Of a stretch of DNA of 64,000 bases, positions 9,126 to 17,577 are shown one piece after another. The translations under genes and the position numbers were made by a program. Origin of the DNA: Psychroserpens ponticola (GTDB taxonomy: Bacteria > Bacteroidota > Bacteroidia > Flavobacteriales > Flavobacteriaceae); contig NZ_CP116221.1 in the NCBI RefSeq assembly GCF_023556315.2, positions 2,491,001-2,555,000 on the forward strand. Reading direction: 5' to 3'. The notes under the pieces are model-generated. The model was not told the origin of the DNA. It saw nothing but the letters and a program-made list of their open reading frames with translations, and searched no databases. Positions within the stretch are counted from its first letter, which is position 1. Every line of letters starts with the position of its first letter.

Positions 9126-10020
9126 AAATTATAATGTCATTTGAGGCATTAGTTTTATAGCTTAATCCCATTGGTTGCGTTATAGAAATGATAGCGTTTT
9201 CAATATTTTCATGCATAAAACCACCAGTGAATAACCGTTCTGAATCTAAATGCTCGACACTAATTTTAACATCATATTGTCGTTGTAATTCAGCAATAAC
9301 ATCTTTAAAAGGTATGGCTTTAAATGTGCTTATATTCTGTGTCCATTGTGGAGATAACTCTGACACTTTATCCTGACTAAACTCTTTGTTTAAAAGCCTA
9401 TACGTATCTCCAGCCAATAAGGTTTTAGAAACATCACCAGAAGTTACTTTAACGACTCCTTCATAACATTGCACTTCAAAGTAATCGTCACGTTGATTTA
9501 CGTTAAATTCTGTTCCAACAACTGTTACAACACCTTGCTTAGTAACGACATCGAAGATTCTACCTTTAGCGACTTTAAAATAAGCTTCACCATCGAGATT
9601 TAAACGTCTATTGTCACTCCAGTTTACTTGACTGTATTCAATTTCTGAATCTGCATTTAAAGTAACTTTAGAGTGATCTGGAAGTTCAATAGTAGTGTGT
9701 TGACCAACTAAGGTTTTCTCTACAATTATATTGGTATTGAAAAAAGCAAAATAGATCCCTAAAGTAATGACAACTACGCTTGCTATTTTTAATAATGGTT
9801 TAAACCAATCTAATAATATCGTCTTAGATTTTTTTACTTGATATACCGATTCTAAATCTTTAAAAGTTTCTGGTTTAGAAAAGTTAGACGCTTTAAATTG
9901 TTTAGCAGAATCAACAATAGTTTGATGAAAAGTAAAATCACCATCTTGCTCGAATACTCGTTTTTCGGCAGGAGTTAACTCATCATTTAACCATTTTTTT
10001 AAAAGATCTTCTTTATCCAT
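9109..10020 (-). CDS. FecR-family anti-sigma factor
   Basis: It senses the state of the outer-membrane receptor through its periplasmic part and controls the ECF sigma factor through its cytoplasmic N-terminus. The protein has 303 residues. A short cytoplasmic region (1-80) begins MDKEDLLKKWLNDELTPAE. One membrane segment follows (about 85-105), then a FecR domain (about 115-215, with GQHTTIELPDHSKVTLNADS). A C-terminal DUF4974 domain starts at FKAIPFKDVIAELQRQYDV. It lies 47 bases downstream of the sigma gene, and a 16-base motif in that gap recurs before the divergent lipoprotein gene. Confidence 0.93.
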   Translation of the reverse strand: MDKEDLLKKWLNDELTPAEKRVFEQDGDFTFHQTIVDSAKQFKASNFSKPETFKDLESVYQVKKSKTILLDWFKPLLKIASVVVITLGIYFAFFNTNIIVEKTLVGQHTTIELPDHSKVTLNADSEIEYSQVNWSDNRRLNLDGEAYFKVAKGRIFDVVTKQGVVTVVGTEFNVNQRDDYFEVQCYEGVVKVTSGDVSKTLLAGDTYRLLNKEFSQDKVSELSPQWTQNISTFKAIPFKDVIAELQRQYDVKISVEHLDSERLFTGGFMHENIENAIISITQPMGLSYKTNASNDIIIYGDKK

Positions 10021-10035
10021 AAATCGATTTACTAC

Positions 10036-10051
10036 TTATATAACAACTTCA
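10036..10051 (-). promoter_or_regulatory. 16-base motif upstream of the fecR-like gene, copy 1
   Basis: On the minus strand the sequence reads TGAAGTTGTTATATAA, ending 15 bases before the fecR-like start codon. The identical 16-mer occurs at 10659-10674 on the plus strand before the divergent lipoprotein gene. The orientation is correct for both genes, which suggests a shared regulator, probably the neighbouring ECF sigma factor. Confidence 0.55.
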
Positions 10052-10067
10052 ACTCTACTTCTCCTTA

Positions 10068-10592
10068 TTATTTTATTTTAAAACCTTCAAGTTCTTTTTT
10101 CAGAATATTAAAAGCACTGTAAATTCTATATTCGACAACTTTTTGAGTGACGCCTAAATATTCTGCAATTTCACTATGTTTCTTACCTTCCACTTTATTT
10201 AGCAAAAAGGCAACACGCTGTTCTTCATTTAAACTTGCGAGTACTTTTTTATAACGTTGAAGAAATTGTTCTTCCTCTAAAATAAATTCTGGCGTTTCAT
10301 TAGTATGGGATTTAGGCTTTATTTTTTGGTGATTGAGCACAACTTTTTGATGCTTTATATCATTAAGCACCATATTATTCGCCACTGTAAACAAAAAAGA
10401 TTTAGCCTTAGTTAAAGTTACAGTCTTACAATTGTTCCATAATTTAATAAATGCATCTTGTGTTTTATCTTTTGGATTAAACTGTGCTCCATATTTATAA
10501 TATAAAAAATTATGAACGTCATTTGAGTATGTATTATATACATATTCAAAAACTTTAGCTTCACATATATTCTCTTTTATGTCTTTGGGCAA
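10068..10592 (-). CDS. ECF RNA polymerase sigma factor (FecI-like)
   Basis: A 174-residue sigma-70-family factor with only regions 2 and 4. Region 2 spans about residues 15-90 (DVHNFLYYKYGAQFNPKD, AFIKLWNN). Region 4 spans about 110-165 and holds the helix-turn-helix at KHSEIAEYLGVTQKVVEYRI. The length is typical for ECF factors. It is followed by a FecR anti-sigma factor and a TonB receptor with an STN domain, the standard surface-signalling trio in Bacteroidota. A lipoprotein gene diverges from it 115 bases away. Confidence 0.95.
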   Translation of the reverse strand: MPKDIKENICEAKVFEYVYNTYSNDVHNFLYYKYGAQFNPKDKTQDAFIKLWNNCKTVTLTKAKSFLFTVANNMVLNDIKHQKVVLNHQKIKPKSHTNETPEFILEEEQFLQRYKKVLASLNEEQRVAFLLNKVEGKKHSEIAEYLGVTQKVVEYRIYSAFNILKKELEGFKIK

Positions 10593-10658
10593 GGTTGTTG
10601 TTTTAATTTTTTAAAGGTATATAAATATTTTATTATTCGTTTTCGGGACTTTTTAGAC

Positions 10659-10674
10659 TGAAGTTGTTATATAA
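10659..10674 (+). promoter_or_regulatory. 16-base motif upstream of the divergent lipoprotein, copy 2
   Basis: TGAAGTTGTTATATAA is identical to the minus-strand motif before the fecR-like gene and lies 33 bases before the start codon at 10708. The bases flanking the two copies differ, so the match is confined to this block. Confidence 0.55.
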
Positions 10675-10707
10675 TAAAAGCATTACATTTCAGACAAATG
10701 AAATACC

Positions 10708-11784
10708 ATGAAAACAGCATTTAAATTCGTTTCAATTTTACTATTTACTTTTGCACTAGTACTCACGTCTTGTAGAAAAGAAGAATCAGAATTTATTGAA
10801 ACACCTCCAGAAGACACTTTAGAACCGAACTCTTTAATTGCTGATTTAATGCTTCGTACTGTTACAAATGATGGTTCAAATGATAACATATTAGATCTTG
10901 CTAATTGCATTAATATAAAATTACCAATTACTGTTACTGCAAATTCGACCGAAATAGTTATTAATTCTGAAACTGACTATAACAAAGTGGAATACATTTT
11001 TGATGAAGAGTATGATGATATAAATGTATTAAACATTTCATTTCCAATCACAATAGTATATACCGATTATTCAGAGGCTATAATGAATAATATAGATGAT
11101 CTTTATAACACTGCTGATATCTGTAATGGTGAAAATATTGCTGATGAAGATATTGAATGCATCGATTTTGTCTATCCGTTTTCAGTTTCAATATTTAACA
11201 CAAATAATGAACAATTATCTACAGAAGTATTTACAAACGATAAAGAACTATATCATTTTATTAAAACTATTTCAACTGAAGATATTGTTTCTATAGATTT
11301 TCCAATTTCTGTTGAACTCACTGATAATTCTCAATTTGAGATTTATTCTATGACAGAATTGCAAACTAGCATTGAAAATCATCAAAACGATTGCGACGAA
11401 GATGACGATTTTGATCATGATGATGATGATTGTGACCAGTGTACTCAAGAATTAGTTGCAGATTTTTTAACGGGTTGTCAAGATTGGTATGTCGATAAAT
11501 TAAAAAAAAATAACGTGGATTACAATACCATTTATGATGGCTATGATTTCAATTTTTTTACAAATGGAACTGTTTCTGTGTATTGGAATTCGACAACTGC
11601 ATATGGTTCTTGGTCAATAACTGGAACAGCAAATGACATTATACTAACAATAGATATTCCTACATTGCCCTTGTGTAATAATAATTGGGAATTACAGGAA
11701 ATAAACAACAATACTGGGTTAACAAAGGTTGATTTCATACTTAATACAGATGACAGATTACGATATAGAAATAATTGTAATTAG
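10708..11784 (+). CDS. Lipoprotein with an internal duplication and an Asp-rich stretch
   Basis: A 358-residue protein with a lipobox (VLTSC, C22). Two copies of one domain are visible. The first runs from about residue 67 (CINIKLPITV) and the second from about 151 (CIDFVYPFSV). Each ends in a strand such as ISFPITIVYTD or IDFPISVELTD followed by a short helix, and C67 aligns with C151. An acidic segment (about 228-242, mostly Asp with His) separates them from a C-terminal beta-rich domain (about 246-358) containing AYGSWSITG, which recalls small lipocalin-like barrels; that is inference. I do not recognise the family. Its divergent position and the shared 16-base motif suggest control by the adjacent ECF sigma factor. 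Confidence 0.75.
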   Translation: MKTAFKFVSILLFTFALVLTSCRKEESEFIETPPEDTLEPNSLIADLMLRTVTNDGSNDNILDLANCINIKLPITVTANSTEIVINSETDYNKVEYIFDEEYDDINVLNISFPITIVYTDYSEAIMNNIDDLYNTADICNGENIADEDIECIDFVYPFSVSIFNTNNEQLSTEVFTNDKELYHFIKTISTEDIVSIDFPISVELTDNSQFEIYSMTELQTSIENHQNDCDEDDDFDHDDDDCDQCTQELVADFLTGCQDWYVDKLKKNNVDYNTIYDGYDFNFFTNGTVSVYWNSTTAYGSWSITGTANDIILTIDIPTLPLCNNNWELQEINNNTGLTKVDFILNTDDRLRYRNNCN

Positions 11785-11914
11785 CTAACCAAAATGAAAA
11801 AGAAAAATTGGATTAGTCATTAAAAATTGATCAATTAAGCTGCTTTAATCTAAAAAATTTGAGCAGTTTAAACCCATACCAAAAATGAATTATTAATTAA
11901 ATAAATTTAACGTT

Positions 11915-12676
11915 ATGAAAAAACATTACTCAATTAAAACAATGTTATGCATTGGCATTTTTGCCTTTATGTTTCAACAAACCTTTTCTCAAATTAGAAT
12001 TGTTGAAGTAGATCCTGTAGCAAATACAGTAAAACTTCATAATTTTGGTAGTGCCATGAATCCTCAAGACATTTCATCATATTGGTTTTGTGCAAGGTTT
12101 GCTTATGATCAAGTTGGAGGTTTAGCAGTTGTAAGTGGAAGTACAAATTTAGCCATAGGCGCTGATGTTGTTTTAACTTTAGATTCTGCTTTAAACACTA
12201 CGTCTTCTGATGTTGGTTTCTATAATTCTTCAAGCTTTGGTTCTGCTGCAGCGATGGAAGATTTCATGCAATATGGTGGAGGCGGAATTGGTCGTGAAAA
12301 TGTTGCTGTTAATAAAGGTATTTGGACCGCTGGAACTTTTGTGAGCGAAGCTCCACCTTATCAATATACTGGAAGTGGAGCTCAAAATGGTTTTCAGTTT
12401 TGGGACACAGTATTAGGCCTAAATGATTTTAACAGGACGTTAGACTTCAATCTTTATCCTAATCCTGTAAGTTCAGTATTAAATATTGAATTACATAATA
12501 ATGAGGTTAATCTAACCTTTCAAGTATTTGATATATTGGGAAAACAAGTTATAAAAGGAAGTTCTAAAACAAATAATACTCTAAAAATTGATATTACGAG
12601 TTTAGAACATGGATTATATATCATCAAAATAGTTTCGGGAGATAAAACTGAAACAAAACGCTTTATCAAAAACTGA
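11915..12676 (+). CDS. Secreted protein with T9SS type A sorting domain
   Basis: A 253-residue protein with a signal peptide ending near FQQTFSQ and a C-terminal Por sorting domain (about residues 178-253). That domain contains FNLYPNPVSSVLNIEL, the middle strand VFDILGKQVIKG, and the ending GLYIIKIVSGDKTETKRFIKN spread over the last 25 residues. The protein should cross the outer membrane through the type IX system and be attached to the surface or released. The N-terminal half, starting IRIVEVDPVANTVKLHNFGS, resembles a short lamin-tail-like beta-sandwich; I infer an adhesive or structural role. It converges on another T9SS cargo gene across a shared terminator. Confidence 0.85.
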   Translation: MKKHYSIKTMLCIGIFAFMFQQTFSQIRIVEVDPVANTVKLHNFGSAMNPQDISSYWFCARFAYDQVGGLAVVSGSTNLAIGADVVLTLDSALNTTSSDVGFYNSSSFGSAAAMEDFMQYGGGGIGRENVAVNKGIWTAGTFVSEAPPYQYTGSGAQNGFQFWDTVLGLNDFNRTLDFNLYPNPVSSVLNIELHNNEVNLTFQVFDILGKQVIKGSSKTNNTLKIDITSLEHGLYIIKIVSGDKTETKRFIKN

Positions 12677-12721
12677 TTTTAACATATAGAATAATACGAA
12701 TCCGTTCAACTATTAAAACAA

Positions 12722-12751
12722 AAAAACCATCAGTAATTACTGATGGTTTTT
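12722..12751. terminator. Bidirectional terminator between two T9SS cargo genes
   Basis: A near-perfect palindrome with stem CCATCAGTAA/TTACTGATGG flanked by A5 and T5 lies between the convergent genes ending at 12676 and 12772. Both orientations give a stem followed by T residues. Confidence 0.9.
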
Positions 12752-12771
12752 GTATATTATATTAAATAATT

Positions 12772-13635
12772 CTATTGTCTTACAAAACGCTTTGTTTGTG
12801 TAGAATTATCTGTAGAAATTCTTACTAGATACACACCACTATTCCATTTTGAAACATCAATTGATGCCGTTAAAGCATCTATTTGAGTTGTAAAAACACG
12901 TTTACCTAAAACATCATAAACAGCAATTGTTGCATTATTTGAGTGTTGAGGTAAAAACACATTTAATTTTGATGTAGCTGGATTCGGTGAAATTGAAAAC
13001 TCATTAGAAGTTTCAATATCACGTGTACTTAAAGTTGTAGAAGCTGTAATATTATCTAAGTGTAAAGTCGCTGCAATCGTATGAGGAGAAGACCATGTTG
13101 GAGAATCGCTACTTAAAATTCTCATAGCACTTACATTAGTTAAGGCCGTTTCTATAGTAGATCCACCAGAAATTAAAGTAAAATCAGATGCTGAAATTGG
13201 AATAACAATTTCAGACCAACCACTTCCTGCAGTTACTGTTACAGCATTAGTTGTACAAATTCTAGTTCCATTTCCTTGAAAAGCTACTCTTAAATTTAAA
13301 TTATTAGTGAGTACTCTAACATTCATTTTAATACCGACGATATTTTCAGAAGTAAAGTTAGAAGACCATTGAGAAGAAGGTCCTGCATTAAAAATAACCA
13401 TTTTACTAACTGGTCCACCTCCACCAAGTGAAGTATACGTTAGGTAATTATCATCAATACCATTTGGTCCATCAGTTGCAACATTGGTTGGCATATCTTC
13501 AGGTGCTGCTGCACCACCAATTTCCCAGTTTTGACTTGTTCCATCCTCAAAATTATCAACTTGATTTGCAACAACTTGGGCAAAAGTTACGGAAGACATT
13601 AACAATAAAGAAAATATAAGTAGTTTTGTTTTCAT
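12772..13635 (-). CDS. Secreted protein with T9SS type A sorting domain
   Basis: A 287-residue protein with a signal peptide (cleavage near VTFAQ). A beta-sandwich follows (about residues 25-200, with DNFEDGTSQNWEIGG early and LHLDNITAS late), which looks like a carbohydrate-binding or jelly-roll module. The C-terminus is a Por sorting domain (about 210-287, FSISPNPATSKLNVFLP and a final KRFVRQ). No catalytic domain is present, so it is probably a surface binding protein. The jelly-roll reading is inferred from the pattern of strands and the familiar DNFEDGT opening of such modules. Confidence 0.85.
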   Translation of the reverse strand: MKTKLLIFSLLLMSSVTFAQVVANQVDNFEDGTSQNWEIGGAAAPEDMPTNVATDGPNGIDDNYLTYTSLGGGGPVSKMVIFNAGPSSQWSSNFTSENIVGIKMNVRVLTNNLNLRVAFQGNGTRICTTNAVTVTAGSGWSEIVIPISASDFTLISGGSTIETALTNVSAMRILSSDSPTWSSPHTIAATLHLDNITASTTLSTRDIETSNEFSISPNPATSKLNVFLPQHSNNATIAVYDVLGKRVFTTQIDALTASIDVSKWNSGVYLVRISTDNSTQTKRFVRQ

Positions 13636-13707
13636 AGCTTAGCTTTATTGCGAGCTAAATTAGTAATTTTTAGATAACTAAGATAACCGTTCATCGAAAA
13701 TGTTAGA

Positions 13708-16560
13708 TTATTTACTCAAATACATCTTACGTCTTGAGTATAAATTATAAAATTCGTCGTCTTTTAAGCTATCTATAAACAAGATGCTTTCTCCTGTACT
13801 CTTCATTTCTGGACCTAATTGTTTATTTACATTAGGAAATTTATTGAATGAAAACACAGGTTGTTTAATCGCATAACCTTCTAATTGAGGATTGAAATTA
13901 AAATCGGTTACTTTTTTCTCACCAAGCATCACTTTGGTTGCATAGTTTACATAAGGTTCACCATAGGCTTTTGCTATAAATGGCACAGTTCTCGATGCTC
14001 TAGGATTTGCTTCAATAATATATACCATATCGTCTTTAATCGCAAACTGAATATTGATTAATCCAACAGTATTCAAAGCTAATGCAATTTTTTTAGTATG
14101 ATCTTTAATTTGTTGCATTACAAATTCACCTAAGTTAAATGGTGGTAAGGTTGCATTACTATCGCCAGAATGAATTCCGCAAGGCTCAATATGTTCCATT
14201 ATACCAATAATGTATACATTTTCTCCATCACAAATCGCATCGGCTTCAGCTTCAATAGCTCCATCGAGGTAATGATCTAAAAGCAATTGATTTCCTGGCA
14301 TTCTTCGTAATAAATCGACAACATGCTCTTCAAGTTCTTGTTTGTTAATCACAATCTTCATTCCTTGACCTCCTAGAACATAAGATGGTCTTACTAAAAT
14401 TGGAAAATCTAAAACATCTGCAATTGCTGAAGCTTCATCTGCTGTTGTAGCAATATCAAATTGTGGATAAGGAATATTATTTTCTTTTAAAAGGTTAGAA
14501 AACAAACCTCTGTCTTCAGCTAAATCTAAAGATTGATAGGTTGTACCTAATATTTTTATTCCGTAACGGTCTAGTTTTTCAGCTAATTTTAAAGCAGTTT
14601 GACCACCTAGTTGCACGATAACACCTTCAGGTTTTTCATGACGAATAATATCATAGATATGTTCCCAGAACACAGGTTCGAAATAGAGTTTATCAGAAAT
14701 ATCAAAATCTGTTGAAACTGTTTCTGGATTACAGTTAATCATAATGGTTTCATAACCACATTCTGAAGCAGCTAAAACACCATGAACACAGCAGTAATCA
14801 AACTCAATCCCTTGTCCGATTCTATTTGGACCAGAACCTAAAACAATGATTTTTTTCTTATCTGAAACAATACTTTCATTTGCTGAAAACTTTTTTCCAT
14901 CAGCTGTTTCAACTTCATTTTCAAACGTAGAATAGTAATATGGCGTTTCCGCTTTAAATTCCGCAGCACAGGTATCAACTAATTTATAAACACGATTAAT
15001 ATTGAATTCATCACGTTTGTTATAAACCTGACTCTCCAAACATTTCAACATGTGAGCAATTTGTCGGTCACCATAACCTTTTTGTTTTGCCTCTAAAAGC
15101 AATTCCCGATCAATAGTATCTATTGTAAATTTCGAAATTTCTTTCTCAAGTTCATGCAATTCTTCATATTGCTTTAAGTACCACATATCAATCTTGGTGA
15201 TTTCGTGGATTCTACTTAAAGGAATTCCCATTTGAATGGCGTCATAAATAGCAAACACGCGATCCCAACTTGCATAGGTTAATTTATCAATAATCTGTTG
15301 ATAATCTTTATAACCTTTTCCATCTGCACCTAATCCGTTGCGTTTAATTTCAAGAGATTGTGTTGCTTTATGAAGTGCTTCTTGGAACGAACGACCAATA
15401 GCCATAACCTCACCAACAGCTTTCATTTGAAGGCCTAATCGTCTGTCTGAACCTTCGAATTTATCGAAATTCCAACGTGGAATTTTAACAACTACATAAT
15501 CTAATGTTGGTTCAAATAAAGCTGAAGTTGATCCTGTAATTTGGTTACTTAATTCATCTAAAGTATAACCTATAGCTAATTTCGCTGCTACTTTTGCAAT
15601 TGGATATCCTGTAGCTTTACTAGCTAAAGCTGACGAACGAGACACACGAGGATTGATTTCAATAGCAATAATTTCTTCCTTTTCATCAGGACTTACAGCA
15701 AATTGAACATTACATCCACCTGAAAAATCACCTATACTTCGCATCATATGGATTGCCATATCACGCATTTTTTGAAAGGTTTTATCAGAAAGTGTCATTG
15801 CTGGAGCCACAGTAATCGAATCTCCAGTATGAATTCCCATTGGATCCATATTTTCAATCGTGCAAATAATAACAACGTTATCATTTTTATCTCTCAATAA
15901 CTCTAATTCATATTCTTTCCAACCAATAAGAGCTTTATCGATCATGACTTCATGAATTGGAGACACTTCCAAACCACGCGTTAATAATTCATCAAACTCT
16001 TCTTCTTTATAAACAAATGATGCTCCTGCTCCACCTAATGTATAACTGGCTCTAATTACCAATGGAAACCCAAACTCTTGTGCAATCTCCTTTCCTTTTA
16101 AATAAGAATTTGCTGTTGCTTGAGGTGCCATGCCAACACCTATTTTAAGCATTAATTCTCTAAACTGTTCTCGATCTTCAGTAATATTAATGGCATCAAT
16201 ATCGACACCAATAAGATCTATATTAAAATCTTTCCAAATTCCTTTTTCATCTGCTTCTATACAAAGATTCAAAGCGGTTTGTCCTCCCATTGTAGGTAAA
16301 ACTGCATCTATTTGTGGATGCTCTTTTAAAATCTTAATTATTGATTTTGTAGTTAATGGCAACAAGTACACATGATCTGCCATTGTAGGATCTGTCATAA
16401 TTGTTGCTGGATTAGAATTGATAAGTATTGTTTCAATTCCATCTTCACGAAGTGATCGTAAAGCTTGTGTTCCAGAATAATCAAATTCACAAGCTTGGCC
16501 AATAACTATAGGACCTGAGCCAATGATGAGGATAGATTTTAATTTTTCGTTCTTTGGCAT
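13708..16560 (-). CDS. carB: Carbamoyl-phosphate synthase large subunit
   Basis: It makes carbamoyl phosphate from bicarbonate, ATP and ammonia passed from the CarA glutaminase, feeding arginine and pyrimidine synthesis. The two homologous ATP-grasp halves are visible. The first starts at ILIIGSGPIVIGQACEFDYS and the second near residue 568 at IIVLGSGPNRIGQGIEFDYC. At 950 residues it is about 120 shorter than E. coli CarB (1073) and ends right after the second ATP-grasp domain (YSRRKMYLSK). The C-terminal MGS-like allosteric domain is therefore absent. That short form is common in Bacteroidota, so it is not a truncation. No carA is in the window. Confidence 0.97.
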   Translation of the reverse strand: MPKNEKLKSILIIGSGPIVIGQACEFDYSGTQALRSLREDGIETILINSNPATIMTDPTMADHVYLLPLTTKSIIKILKEHPQIDAVLPTMGGQTALNLCIEADEKGIWKDFNIDLIGVDIDAINITEDREQFRELMLKIGVGMAPQATANSYLKGKEIAQEFGFPLVIRASYTLGGAGASFVYKEEEFDELLTRGLEVSPIHEVMIDKALIGWKEYELELLRDKNDNVVIICTIENMDPMGIHTGDSITVAPAMTLSDKTFQKMRDMAIHMMRSIGDFSGGCNVQFAVSPDEKEEIIAIEINPRVSRSSALASKATGYPIAKVAAKLAIGYTLDELSNQITGSTSALFEPTLDYVVVKIPRWNFDKFEGSDRRLGLQMKAVGEVMAIGRSFQEALHKATQSLEIKRNGLGADGKGYKDYQQIIDKLTYASWDRVFAIYDAIQMGIPLSRIHEITKIDMWYLKQYEELHELEKEISKFTIDTIDRELLLEAKQKGYGDRQIAHMLKCLESQVYNKRDEFNINRVYKLVDTCAAEFKAETPYYYSTFENEVETADGKKFSANESIVSDKKKIIVLGSGPNRIGQGIEFDYCCVHGVLAASECGYETIMINCNPETVSTDFDISDKLYFEPVFWEHIYDIIRHEKPEGVIVQLGGQTALKLAEKLDRYGIKILGTTYQSLDLAEDRGLFSNLLKENNIPYPQFDIATTADEASAIADVLDFPILVRPSYVLGGQGMKIVINKQELEEHVVDLLRRMPGNQLLLDHYLDGAIEAEADAICDGENVYIIGIMEHIEPCGIHSGDSNATLPPFNLGEFVMQQIKDHTKKIALALNTVGLINIQFAIKDDMVYIIEANPRASRTVPFIAKAYGEPYVNYATKVMLGEKKVTDFNFNPQLEGYAIKQPVFSFNKFPNVNKQLGPEMKSTGESILFIDSLKDDEFYNLYSRRKMYLSK

Positions 16561-16604
16561 TTAAGTAATTTTTATGGTTGCAAAAATAGGTAACATATGG
16601 GTAC

Positions 16605-16636
16605 AAAAAAAGGTGTTACACCTAAGTAACACCTTT
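16605..16636 (-). terminator. Rho-independent terminator of rpmH
   Basis: The stem AAAGGTGTTAC/GTAACACCTTT with a six-base loop is followed, on the minus strand, by seven T. It lies 24 bases after the rpmH stop codon and before carB. Confidence 0.88.
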
Positions 16637-16659
16637 AAAATATTAACAATTGTTAATCA

Positions 16660-16821
16660 TTATTTCTTATGTCTAGTTTCAGATGATACAGACAATTTCT
16701 TTCTTCCTTTAGCTCTTCTACGTGCTAAAACTTTTCTTCCATTTACAGAAGCCATTCTCTCTCTAAAACCGTGTTTATTTCTTCTCTTTCTTTTTGACGG
16801 TTGAAACGTTCTTTTTGGCAT
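16660..16821 (-). CDS. rpmH: 50S ribosomal protein L34
   Basis: The minus strand encodes a 53-residue, very basic protein that begins [19 protein letters not shown] and continues with [20 protein letters not shown], the unmistakable L34 sequence. It ends in the short tail SSETRHKK typical of Bacteroidota. The gene is easily missed because of its length and because a longer open frame lies on the opposite strand. It has its own near-consensus promoter (16896-16925) and its own terminator, so it is monocistronic. In many bacteria rpmH neighbours rnpA and dnaA; here those genes are absent. Confidence 0.97.
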   Translation of the reverse strand: MPKRTFQPSKRKRRNKHGFRERMASVNGRKVLARRRAKGRKKLSVSSETRHKK

Positions 16822-16895
16822 TGTCTTGTATTTTTATAAACTAATATTCTTTTATCTCTAACTTTGTTGTCTTAAGCTGTTCTTAAAACTGCGTG

Positions 16896-16925
16896 CAAAT
16901 ATACAAAGAGTTTTTATTTTGCCAA
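16896..16925 (-). promoter_or_regulatory. Consensus Bacteroidetes promoter of rpmH
   Basis: On the minus strand TTG (16923-16925) is followed after exactly 19 bases by TATATTTG (16896-16903). This matches the TTG-N17-23-TAnnTTTG promoter of the primary sigma factor in Bacteroidetes. The leader to the rpmH ATG is about 65 bases. Confidence 0.8.
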
Positions 16926-16959
16926 GCCTAAAATTAAAAATATTTACAATTGTTTTTAT

Positions 16960-16967
16960 TAACTTTG
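16960..16967 (+). promoter_or_regulatory. Probable -7 box of the gene at 16992
   Basis: TAACTTTG matches TAnnTTTG and lies 24 bases before the start codon. It is divergent from the rpmH promoter. No TTG lies at the usual spacing. Confidence 0.4.
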
Positions 16968-16991
16968 CAGCCTAAATTTTAAATTCTAAAA

Positions 16992-17570
16992 ATGTTCAAC
17001 AAAAACATAAAATTAGTAATCGCTTTTTTAATAGTTGCCTACGCTATATATCAGTTTATTGAAGGCTTTATAGGTAATGGTATTATGTATTTTTTATTAT
17101 CACTTATTTTTATTTTTCTCTACTTTAAAAATGAATTCATACTACTTGCTTTTTTAAAATTGAGAAAACAAGATTTTCCAGGTGCTACAAAATGGTTGAA
17201 TAAAATTAAAAATCCTTCAAGTGCATTAGTAAAGAAGCAAGAAGGTTATTTTTATTATTTACATGGTGTAATGGTAGCTCAATCTGATATGAATGCAGCT
17301 GAAAAACATTTCAAAAAAGCTATTGGTCTTGGCTTATCTATGGATCATGATCTTGCTATGGCAAAATTAAATTTAGCTGGAATTGCATTTAGTAAACGTC
17401 GTCCTCAAGAAGCTAAGAAATTATTAGTTGAAGCTGAAAAACTAGACAAAAGAGACATGCTTGCTGATCAGATTAAAATGTTTAAACAGCAAATGAAAAA
17501 GACGTCTATACCCAAACAACAGTATGGGCAACCTACATCTTCACGCCAAAATAGACGAAGTAGACGTTAA
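16992..17570 (+). CDS. Membrane-anchored TPR-like protein
   Basis: A 192-residue protein with two N-terminal membrane helices (about residues 7-24 and 30-52). A helical TPR-like domain follows (about 60-155), with two recognisable units: FYYLHGVMVAQSDMNAAEKHFKKAI and LAMAKLNLAGIAFSKRRPQEAKKLL, each shortened here in meaning to helix-turn-helix repeats. The tail is basic and disordered (QNRRSRR at the end). It is probably an inner-membrane scaffold with the TPR part in the cytoplasm. Family members are widespread in flavobacteria without a known function. Its stop lies 8 bases from the convergent cardiolipin synthase stop. Confidence 0.75.
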   Translation: MFNKNIKLVIAFLIVAYAIYQFIEGFIGNGIMYFLLSLIFIFLYFKNEFILLAFLKLRKQDFPGATKWLNKIKNPSSALVKKQEGYFYYLHGVMVAQSDMNAAEKHFKKAIGLGLSMDHDLAMAKLNLAGIAFSKRRPQEAKKLLVEAEKLDKRDMLADQIKMFKQQMKKTSIPKQQYGQPTSSRQNRRSRR

Positions 17571-17577
17571 ATTATCT

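Noticed and set aside
16574-16804. Open frame on the plus strand opposite rpmH
   Set aside because: It is the shadow of the L34 gene, whose minus-strand translation is unmistakable and has its own promoter and terminator.
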